A stretch of DNA of 9,286 nt, from contig CAMDKJ010000056.1 in NCBI GenBank assembly GCA_945900705.1, positions 1 to 9,286 of the forward strand, given 5' to 3'. The position numbers and the translations under genes are program-made. Source of the stretch: Bifidobacterium breve (lineage in GTDB: Bacteria; Actinomycetota; Actinomycetes; S36-B12). The first letter of the stretch is position 1; the number at the start of each line of letters is the position of its first letter. Below the pieces are notes generated by a model. It was not told the DNA's origin and made no database searches. It saw nothing but the letters and a program-made list of their open reading frames with translations. This document shows, piece by piece, positions 1 to 5,923 of this stretch.

Positions 1-600
1 CAAGTCCTGCGCGAACTCGAAAAAGCGATGCCGCCTCGGGCCATGGTTTCAACTGATATCGGCAATATCAATGCGGTTGCGAATTCATACCTAAGGTTCG
101 AAGAGCCGCGTAGCTTCTTCGCACCCATGAGTTTTGGTAACTGTGGTTATTCCTTGCCAACCATGATCGGCGCTAAGGCGGCCGAGCCAGATCGTCCGGC
201 GATTGCATATGCCGGCGATGGGGCGTGGGCGATGAGCATGGTCGAGGTGTTGACCGCGGTGCGCCACGACATTCCGATCACGGCGGTTGTGTTCCACAAT
301 CGCCAGTGGGGTGCGGAGAAGAAGAACCAGGTCGACTTCTACGACCGCCGATTCGTGGCCGATGAATTGGATAACCCAAGCTTCGCTGCAATTGCGCAAT
401 CGATGGGCGCCGAGGGGATAGTTGTCGACCAGCTTTCAGATGTCGGCCCGGCGCTCAAGCGTGCGGTTGATGCGCAGATGAACGAGGGCAAGACCACCGT
501 CATCGAGATCATGTGCACGCGTGAACTTGGCGATCCTTTCCGCAAGGACGCGCTCTCCAAGCCAATCCGTTTTCTCGACAAGTACAAGGACTACGTCTAA
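1..600 (+). CDS. xsc: Sulfoacetaldehyde acetyltransferase, C-terminal part (5' end outside window)
   Basis: This is the last 199 codons of Xsc, which splits sulfoacetaldehyde with phosphate into acetyl phosphate and sulfite, using thiamine diphosphate and Mg2+ in the cytoplasm. The reading frame is open from base 1 to the TAA at 598-600, so the gene enters from the left. The family is about 590-600 residues long, so roughly two thirds is missing. The ThDP-binding motif starts with GDG at fragment residues 72-74 (bases 214-222) and closes at Asn100 (FHNRQWG), the expected spacing. MSFGNCGY, GAEKKNQVDFY and the C-terminal end CTRELGDPFR...LDKYKDYV are, as I recall them, typical of Xsc rather than of acetolactate synthase or other ThDP enzymes. 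The next gene is pta, which consumes the acetyl phosphate. An internal ATG at 28 is in frame but falls inside the conserved fold and is not a start. Identity is near certain; only the N-terminal part is unseen. Confidence 0.95.
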   Translation, partial: QVLRELEKAMPPRAMVSTDIGNINAVANSYLRFEEPRSFFAPMSFGNCGYSLPTMIGAKAAEPDRPAIAYAGDGAWAMSMVEVLTAVRHDIPITAVVFHNRQWGAEKKNQVDFYDRRFVADELDNPSFAAIAQSMGAEGIVVDQLSDVGPALKRAVDAQMNEGKTTVIEIMCTRELGDPFRKDALSKPIRFLDKYKDYV

Positions 601-635
601 GCCCACACTCAATCAAAAAATCCAAGCCACCGGTC

Positions 636-643
636 AAGGGAGG
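636..643 (+). promoter_or_regulatory. Ribosome binding site of pta that fixes its start
   Basis: AAGGGAGG at 636-643 is followed by TG, so GGAGGTG (639-645) matches the 16S anti-Shine-Dalgarno core without a mismatch. It lies 5 bases before GTG 649. The in-frame GTG at 643 is embedded in this site and cannot be served by it, so 649 is the better start for pta. Confidence 0.7.
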
Positions 644-648
644 TGCAG

Positions 649-1659
649 GTGCGTCAAGGAGCGGCGGAAGCCAGCATCTTGGGTCTAGAGGGCGCTGCCC
701 TAGGTAGATCTATTGCGCTCGCTGACGGCTTGGACGAGCGCGTGCAACGGGCGGCTGAGTCTCTAGCTGAGGTTGGAGCCCGACCAGTTTTGGCGGTGAA
801 GCAGCGCCCGAAGAACCTAAGCGCAGGGGTTCAAAATGTCGATCCGCAAACTTGGGCGAGCGATAACCCAGAACTTGCCGCGGTGCTAAGGGAGGTGGGG
901 GAGCGACTGCTCACCCAGGGCAAAGCCGACCAGTCAGAAATTGATTTAATGCTGGTGGATCCGCTAGCAATCTCTATCGCCTCGGTGCAAGCCGGGGTAA
1001 CTGACGGTTGTGTGGCGGGGGCGACGCGCCCATCAGCTGAAGTTGCACGCTGGGCATTGCGTATCGTCGGGCTCGCGGAAAAATCAAATACTCTCAGCAG
1101 TTGTTTCCTGATGATTTTTCCGGATCAGCGAATATTCGCCTTTGGCGATTGCGCGGTTGTCCCAGAACCGAATGCGGAGCAACTGGCCGAGATCACCATT
1201 GCTACCGCCGACACCTTTCGGGCACTGACTAATTTGCAGCCTTATGTGGCGCTTCTTTCATTCAGCACTAAGGGCAGTGCTGAGCATGAGTCCATTTCAA
1301 TTGTGCGCGAGGCAACTGGCCGAGTGAGATTGCTTAGACCAGAACTCATTGTTGACGGTGAACTGCAATTCGACGCTGCGGTGATTCCCGAGGTTGGATT
1401 GGCGAAAGCGGCCGGATCGAACGTTGCTGGTCGCGCCAATGTTTTTATCTTCCCGAACTTGGCTGCGGGCAATATCGCATACAAAATTACCGAGCGCCTA
1501 GGGGGCGCGCAGGCCTTAGGTCCCCTATTACAAGGTCTTGCCGCACCCATTAATGATTTATCTCGAGGTTGTAACGCTCAGGATGTTTTTGATATTTCCC
1601 TTGTAACCCTTGTCCAGGCCGGCATATATTCGGTTCCTGCGTCGACGGAAGGGGCCTAA
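649..1659 (+). CDS. pta: Phosphate acetyltransferase (phosphotransacetylase)
   Basis: Pta converts acetyl phosphate plus CoA to acetyl-CoA plus phosphate. Here it takes the acetyl phosphate made by Xsc into central metabolism. From GTG 649 it is 336 residues, the usual size of the single-domain (short) Pta class; the long form with an extra N-terminal regulatory domain is not present. Recognisable blocks are an N-terminal RSIALADGLDERV, close to the usual RIVLPEG-type start; DGCVAGAT near 120; SFSTKGSAEH near 203; DGELQFDAA; and the C-terminal block FPNLAAGNIAYK, GPLLQGLAAP and NDLSRG. Ser305, Arg306 and Asp312 line up with the active-site Ser, Arg and Asp described for the Methanosarcina enzyme. 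The usual DP..MMV..GxADG stretch reads DPLAISIASVQAGVTDG, a mild divergence. The gene lies 48 bases after xsc and 3 bases before tauC. Pairing with xsc is the known arrangement in C2-sulfonate degradation. A phosphate butyryltransferase is less likely given the motifs and neighbour. Confidence 0.95.
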   Translation: MRQGAAEASILGLEGAALGRSIALADGLDERVQRAAESLAEVGARPVLAVKQRPKNLSAGVQNVDPQTWASDNPELAAVLREVGERLLTQGKADQSEIDLMLVDPLAISIASVQAGVTDGCVAGATRPSAEVARWALRIVGLAEKSNTLSSCFLMIFPDQRIFAFGDCAVVPEPNAEQLAEITIATADTFRALTNLQPYVALLSFSTKGSAEHESISIVREATGRVRLLRPELIVDGELQFDAAVIPEVGLAKAAGSNVAGRANVFIFPNLAAGNIAYKITERLGGAQALGPLLQGLAAPINDLSRGCNAQDVFDISLVTLVQAGIYSVPASTEGA

Positions 1660-1662
1660 CCG

Positions 1663-2592
1663 ATGGTTATCCCGTTGGAAGGTCTGGAATATCACCCAAG
1701 CGGTAGCTCGGCTGACCCGCACGATGGCCCCCAAACGGTCTCCAAATCAGCGCCATTTTGGGTGCGGGTCCGAAAGAGCCACTGGACCACCCGCCTCACT
1801 GCGTTGGCCGCCTTCCTAGTTGTGTGGTGGTTCTTGACCACTCCATGGGCGTGGAACGGCGATAAGCCGATCATGTTGCCGCTCTATCTACCATCTATTC
1901 CGAGCGTGTGGAACGCCTTCATCAGGGCGAATACGATTCACCCGATTGCCGAGGGTGTTGACCGCGAAGTGGTGGGTGAGTACGGCTACTACCTTTGGCA
2001 GCACCTGTTAGCGACATTGCAGCGCATTGGCATCGGACTATTCTTCGCAATCGTTGTTGGCCTACCCCTTGGGCTGCTGATGGCCAGCGTAAAGATCATC
2101 AGTGTTTCAGTTGAGCCGTACATTAATTTCCTACGGTCACTCCCGCCCTTGGGTTACATCGGACTGCTGATCGTATGGTTCGGTATCGACAACACATCGA
2201 AGATTTGGCTCCTATTTCTGGCGGCGTTTCCGCCTATCACCATCGCCACGATCGCTGGTGTCAGTGGGATCAAGGAGGATCAGATCCACGCTGCACAGTC
2301 TTTAGGTGCATCCCGGCTGCAGGTGGTGTCAAGTGTGACTGTCCCTGCAATTGCGCCTGATCTCATAACGGGAATCAGGGTCGCACTTGGATTCGCTTGG
2401 ACAACCGTTGTTGCCGCCGAACTCAACAATGGAATCCCAGGAATTGGCGGGCTCGCCTACCTATCAGGTACCGAATTGAAGACCCCTTTGACCATTACCT
2501 GCATCATCGTGATTGGTATCACTGCCATTGCACTCGACAGCATTATCAAAGCCATGGAAAGGGTCTTAACTCCGTGGAGAGGAAAGGCATGA
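1663..2592 (+). CDS. tauC: Taurine-type ABC transporter permease
   Basis: This is the inner-membrane permease of a taurine/sulfonate ABC importer, of the binding-protein-dependent (BPD) type used by TauC and SsuC. The ATG at 1663 has GGAAGGGG at 1647-1654, 8 bases upstream, and starts 3 bases after the pta stop. The protein is 309 residues, about 35 longer than E. coli TauC; the excess is a hydrophilic N-terminal leader of about 40 residues before the first membrane segment (about 44-60). The cytoplasmic EAA loop that docks on the ATPase is at residues 209-228 (HAAQSLGAS...TVP), with His in place of the first Glu. It is followed by TGIRVALGFAWTTVVAAEL, a familiar TauC/SsuC signature. The C-terminus ends AMERVLTPWRGKA, like the LVPWRGK end of TauC. 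Cognate binding protein and ATPase follow immediately. Taurine specificity is inferred from the operon; the permease alone could also belong to an alkanesulfonate or nitrate-type system. Confidence 0.87.
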   Translation: MVIPLEGLEYHPSGSSADPHDGPQTVSKSAPFWVRVRKSHWTTRLTALAAFLVVWWFLTTPWAWNGDKPIMLPLYLPSIPSVWNAFIRANTIHPIAEGVDREVVGEYGYYLWQHLLATLQRIGIGLFFAIVVGLPLGLLMASVKIISVSVEPYINFLRSLPPLGYIGLLIVWFGIDNTSKIWLLFLAAFPPITIATIAGVSGIKEDQIHAAQSLGASRLQVVSSVTVPAIAPDLITGIRVALGFAWTTVVAAELNNGIPGIGGLAYLSGTELKTPLTITCIIVIGITAIALDSIIKAMERVLTPWRGKA

Positions 2593-2617
2593 AGCCAGTT
2601 CCAAAGTGGCCGGTTCA

Positions 2618-2637
2618 AAATATTTTGTCAAATATTT
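2618..2637 (+). repeat. AT-rich inverted repeat upstream of tauA
   Basis: AAATATTT at 2618-2625 and again at 2630-2637 are separated by the loop TGTC. Each arm is its own reverse complement, so the pair can form a perfect 8-bp stem, although with only A-T pairs. It sits in the 67-base gap between tauC and tauA, the longest gap in the window, 22 bases before the tauA start codon, in otherwise much more GC-rich DNA. TTGTCA at 2625-2630 resembles a -35 box, but I see no convincing -10 box at the right distance. An operator, an internal promoter, or an AU-rich mRNA processing or stability site are all possible. Confidence 0.45.
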
Positions 2638-2659
2638 ATCAACTAGAAGGGATGGAAGC

Positions 2660-3736
2660 ATGAAGGTGTATAGAAATGTAGCCATGGTGAGTGCGGGTGC
2701 TGCGGCAATGCTCATCTTGGGAGCCTGCGGAGGCTCCAGTTCGGGGGAGGCATCTGCAGGTGGCGCGAGCGCGGCAACCAGTGCCTGCCCGATTGGTGCG
2801 GTAGATGAGTCGATCACCACGACGGCTCGCATCGCTTACCAGAAGATCCCGAATGGGGATCTAATAGTCAAGGACATGGGAATCCTAGAAGCCTGTATGC
2901 CAAAAGCCACCATCACATGGAGTGTTTTCAGCTCCGGTGGAGATGTCCTCCAAGCATATGGTGCTGGCTCAGTTGACCTAGGACTCACCGGTTCGAACCC
3001 GGCCGTAAAGGCTTTGTCAACCCCGCTTAAGAACACCCTTCCGCTGATCCAGGATGTGTGGATTCACGATGTGATTGGCGCAGGAGAGTCCTTGGTTGTC
3101 AAGCCGGAGATTAAGTCAGCGGCTGACTTGAAGGGTAAGCAGATTGCGACGCCCTTTGGATCAACTGCACACTACTCACTGCAGAACTGGCTGACCATCA
3201 ATGGCCTGAGTTCAACTGATGTGACCTTGATCAATCTCGAGCCCGAAGCGATGGTTGCGGCATGGCCAGATCTTGCTGGGGTATGGGTCTGGGATCCAGC
3301 GCTGAGCGAGCTGCAAAAGGCTGGTGGCGTGCTTTTGGCCACGGCGGCCGAGACTGCAGCAGCAGGGTTCCCCACATACGACTTGGGGAATGTTGTTGCT
3401 GACTTCGCAACTGCGAATACGCCCTTTATGAATATGTGGGCAAAGGCGCAGAACTACGCGGTGACGATGATTCTGGATGATCCGGCTGCAGCTGCCGAGA
3501 GCATCGCAGCAGAATTAGCTATCACACCTGCTGAGGTTGAGAAGATGTTCGGTGGTTTTGTCTATCTTCCGGCGGCCGATCAGGCCTCAGATAAGTGGCT
3601 GGGCGGGCAGTTGGCCAAGGACTTTGTCGGCACCGCCGGCTTCCTCCTGGAACAGGGCGGAATCGAAGGCGTAAGTACTCCTGAGGAGTACGCGGCCGGA
3701 GTGAATTCCAGTTTCGCCAAGGCAGCAGCAGAGTAA
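2660..3736 (+). CDS. tauA: Taurine ABC transporter substrate-binding lipoprotein
   Basis: This is the extracytoplasmic solute-binding protein that captures taurine and delivers it to TauC. I start it at ATG 2660 (358 residues): AGAAGG at 2645-2650 lies 9 bases upstream, and this start yields a proper lipoprotein signal (MKVYRN, a hydrophobic stretch, then the lipobox LGAC with acylated Cys23). An upstream in-frame GTG at 2606 would put a long leader before the signal. A Gly/Ser/Ala-rich linker (about 24-42) follows the lipid anchor. TauA-like blocks are IAYQ near 58, SVDLGLTGSNPA near 104, LVVKPEI...DLKGKQIATPFGSTAHYSL (143-174; compare STTHYSL of E. coli TauA), and EPEAMVAAW...GVWVWDPAL (194-215). 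The loop between AAW202 and VWVW seems two residues shorter than in E. coli TauA. Cys43 and Cys79 could form a disulfide. The stop TAA overlaps the tauB ATG by one base. Lipid anchoring fits a Gram-positive host. Taurine as ligand is inferred from family resemblance and operon. Confidence 0.87.
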   Translation: MKVYRNVAMVSAGAAAMLILGACGGSSSGEASAGGASAATSACPIGAVDESITTTARIAYQKIPNGDLIVKDMGILEACMPKATITWSVFSSGGDVLQAYGAGSVDLGLTGSNPAVKALSTPLKNTLPLIQDVWIHDVIGAGESLVVKPEIKSAADLKGKQIATPFGSTAHYSLQNWLTINGLSSTDVTLINLEPEAMVAAWPDLAGVWVWDPALSELQKAGGVLLATAAETAAAGFPTYDLGNVVADFATANTPFMNMWAKAQNYAVTMILDDPAAAAESIAAELAITPAEVEKMFGGFVYLPAADQASDKWLGGQLAKDFVGTAGFLLEQGGIEGVSTPEEYAAGVNSSFAKAAAE

Positions 3737-4515
3737 TGTCGCGCGACAAGAGCCTGGTAGTTGACGGGGTTCGTCAGTTCTTCGGACCGAAGAACTCTCG
3801 AGTCCAGGCTTTGTCGCGCACCGATCTGGTGATTGAGCCGGGGCAGTTTGTGTGTCTTGCCGGACCCTCCGGGTGCGGCAAGACCACCCTGCTCCGGCTC
3901 ATCGCTGGCTTCATAAAGCCGTCGGAAGGGCAAATCACCGTAAGTGGATCGGAGATCTTCGGGCCGGGCCCAGACAGAGGTGTGGTCTTTCAATCCCCGA
4001 CCCTTTATCCATGGATGGACGTGGCGAGCAATGTTGAATTGGGACTCAAGTTTCAGGGCGTGTCCAAGGACCAGCGTCGAGCGGACTCCGAACGCTACTT
4101 GCAGATGGTTGGCCTAACCGATTTTGCGCATCGCCGCACGTATGAACTGTCTGGTGGCATGCAGCAGCGGTGCCAGATCGCCCGGGTACTGGCAAGCGAC
4201 CCGGAGTTTATCTTGATGGATGAGCCCTTCGGCGCACTGGACGCGCTAACGCGTGAGCGCCTTCAAAATGAACTTCTTGATATCTGGCGCAAAACTGGCA
4301 AGACGATTCTTTTCATTACCCATAGCGTTGATGAGGCCGTGTTCCTTGGCTCAAGGGTCTTGGTAATGAGTCCGCGCCCGGGCAAAATTCTTTTCGACGA
4401 GCCAGCCATTTTCTCCAAGCCTGGTGAATCAATTGCGGCCGAGGAGATTCGATCCTTACCAGCTTTCCTTGAGCTTCGCGAGCGCGTTCGCAGCTCAATT
4501 CAACATAGTCATTAG
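3736..4515 (+). CDS. tauB: Taurine ABC transporter ATP-binding protein
   Basis: This is the cytoplasmic ATPase that powers the taurine importer. It is 259 residues, normal for TauB/SsuB. All ABC motifs are intact: Walker A GPSGCGKT (43-50), Q-loop Gln86 in VVFQSPTLYPW, signature LSGGMQQR (138-145), Walker B FILMDE (158-163), D-loop ALD (167-169) and switch His196 in FITHSVDEAV. The LYPWMDVASNVELGL stretch and the C-terminal LVMSPRPGKI are typical of the nitrate/sulfonate/taurine subfamily. The start codon shares its A with the tauA stop (TAATG) and has no strong Shine-Dalgarno, so translation is probably coupled to tauA. The next gene begins 28 bases after the stop. Function as an importer ATPase is clear; substrate comes from context. 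Confidence 0.9.
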   Translation: MSRDKSLVVDGVRQFFGPKNSRVQALSRTDLVIEPGQFVCLAGPSGCGKTTLLRLIAGFIKPSEGQITVSGSEIFGPGPDRGVVFQSPTLYPWMDVASNVELGLKFQGVSKDQRRADSERYLQMVGLTDFAHRRTYELSGGMQQRCQIARVLASDPEFILMDEPFGALDALTRERLQNELLDIWRKTGKTILFITHSVDEAVFLGSRVLVMSPRPGKILFDEPAIFSKPGESIAAEEIRSLPAFLELRERVRSSIQHSH

Positions 4516-4530
4516 CAGCACCTAGTTAAT

Positions 4531-4535
4531 GGGAG
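4531..4535 (+). promoter_or_regulatory. Ribosome binding site that favours the second ATG of the aminotransferase
   Basis: GGGAG at 4531-4535 lies 8 bases before ATG 4544. The in-frame ATG at 4529 precedes it and has no purine-rich site of its own, so 4544 is preferred. Confidence 0.5.
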
Positions 4536-4543
4536 TCGAGCCA

Positions 4544-5908
4544 ATGTACGAACCTAACCCAGAAGAGGGTAAGCGCGTCCTTGAGATGGATCGCGCCCAC
4601 GTCTTTCACTCTTGGAGCGCTCAGGGCGCCTTAGCGCCAATGTGTGTGGCCGGTGCCGAAGGCAGCTACTTCTGGGATTATGACGGCAATCGATTTTTGG
4701 ATTTCTCCTCGCAGTTGGTCTTCACCAATGTCGGCCACCAGCACCCGAAAGTTGTTAAGGCAATTCAAGACCAGGCCGCGAAACTTTCGACCATCGCACC
4801 TCAGCATGCGAATGCTGCCCGCAATGGTGCAGCGCAGCGAATAACGGATTTAGCCGCGCCAAATCTGAATAAAGTGTTTTTCACCAACGGTGGCGCCGAT
4901 GCAATCGAAAATGCCATTCGGATGGCACGAATTCACACCCATAAGCACAAGGTTCTTTCTTTCTATCGGTCTTACCATGGCAATACCGGGGCGGCAATTG
5001 CGGCTACCGGGGATCCGCGCCGTTGGCCGAATGAGTACTCCACGCAGCATGTGCACTTTTTTGGCCCTTATCTTTATCGCACTCCGTTTTGGTCAACAAG
5101 TCCAGAGCAGGAAAGTGAGCGCGCACTCGAGCACCTTGAGCAGGTCATACAGTTCGAAGGGCCAGATACCATCGGCTGTATTTTAATTGAGTCGGTCGTC
5201 GGGACCTCGGGCATCTTGGTTCCACCACCGGGGTATCTGAAAGGTGTAAGGGCTTTATGCGATAAGTACGGGATTGTTTTCATCGCCGATGAAGTCATGT
5301 CGGGCTTTGGTCGAACCGGCAAGTGGTTTGCCTTCCAGCACTTCGATGTGGTGCCAGATCTAGTCACTTTTGCGAAGGGCTCGAACTCTGGTTATGTGCC
5401 AGTAGGTGGGGTGATAATCGCCGATCACGTCGCTGCCACCTTCGATGAGCGAGTGTTCCCAGGTGGGTTGACCTACTCCGGGCACCCCTTGGCATGTGCG
5501 TCAATTATCGGCACCCTAGATGCCATGAAGGAGGAGGGCATTGTTGAAAATGCCGCGATGATTGGCGAGAAAGTGCTCGGCCCTGGTCTTGCTGAACTAC
5601 AAGAACGCCACCCAGTCATTGGCGAAGTGCGCGGACTTGGGGTGTTCTGGGGCCTAGACCTGGTAACTGATCGGGCGACACGGGCACCGCTGGCGCCATA
5701 TGGAGGGAAGAGTTACGGGCCCGCTTCGCCTGCAATGGGTGAACTAGTAGCAGAATGTAAGCAGCGGGGTCTTATGCCATTTATTAATTACAACCGTATG
5801 CACGTCGCTCCACCCTGCACGGTAACTGAAATCGAGGCCAAGGAAGGTTTGGCGATCCTTGACGAGGTCTACACCGTAATTGACAGGCACTATGTTGGCC
5901 AAAGCTAA
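4544..5908 (+). CDS. tpa: Class III PLP aminotransferase, probable taurine aminotransferase (taurine:pyruvate or taurine:2-oxoglutarate)
   Basis: This enzyme transfers the amino group of taurine to a 2-oxo acid, giving sulfoacetaldehyde, the Xsc substrate. From ATG 4544 it is 454 residues (459 from ATG 4529), normal for class III (omega) aminotransferases. The fold-type I markers are visible: YHGNTGAAIAATG near 145; IESVVGTSGILVPPPGYL near 211; PLP-ring Asp249 in IADEVMSGFGRTG; and the Schiff-base Lys278 in TFAKGSNSGYVPVGGV. HSWSAQG near the N-terminus is, as I recall, shared with described taurine aminotransferases. It sits 28 bases after tauB and 15 before the next gene. The oxo-acid acceptor cannot be read from sequence: neither alanine dehydrogenase (expected with pyruvate) nor glutamate dehydrogenase (with 2-oxoglutarate) is in the window. 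Close relatives act on beta-alanine or 4-aminobutyrate, so the taurine call rests mainly on the xsc-pta-tau context, which is strong. Confidence 0.8.
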   Translation: MYEPNPEEGKRVLEMDRAHVFHSWSAQGALAPMCVAGAEGSYFWDYDGNRFLDFSSQLVFTNVGHQHPKVVKAIQDQAAKLSTIAPQHANAARNGAAQRITDLAAPNLNKVFFTNGGADAIENAIRMARIHTHKHKVLSFYRSYHGNTGAAIAATGDPRRWPNEYSTQHVHFFGPYLYRTPFWSTSPEQESERALEHLEQVIQFEGPDTIGCILIESVVGTSGILVPPPGYLKGVRALCDKYGIVFIADEVMSGFGRTGKWFAFQHFDVVPDLVTFAKGSNSGYVPVGGVIIADHVAATFDERVFPGGLTYSGHPLACASIIGTLDAMKEEGIVENAAMIGEKVLGPGLAELQERHPVIGEVRGLGVFWGLDLVTDRATRAPLAPYGGKSYGPASPAMGELVAECKQRGLMPFINYNRMHVAPPCTVTEIEAKEGLAILDEVYTVIDRHYVGQS

Positions 5909-5923
5909 GGGAGAAGTGAATTA

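Noticed and set aside
1..600. Acetolactate synthase or oxalyl-CoA/benzoylformate decarboxylase reading of the first gene
   Set aside because: The ThDP motif is shared, but the NRQWGAEKKNQ block and the LDKYKDYV end fit Xsc, and the neighbours pta and tau genes support that.
643..648. GTG 643 as pta start
   Set aside because: The codon overlaps the Shine-Dalgarno sequence GGAGGTG; GTG 649 has correct spacing.
2606..2659. Upstream GTG start for tauA adding 18 residues
   Set aside because: It would place a polar leader before the lipoprotein signal peptide and has no ribosome site; ATG 2660 gives a standard signal and lipobox.
3580..3993. 137-codon open frame on the minus strand across the tauA/tauB junction
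   Set aside because: It is antisense to two clearly identified genes, has no ribosome site or family resemblance, and crosses the 1-base overlap of tauA and tauB.
4529..4543. ATG 4529 as aminotransferase start
   Set aside because: It has no upstream purine-rich site, whereas ATG 4544 has GGGAG 8 bases before it. The difference is only five residues and remains uncertain.
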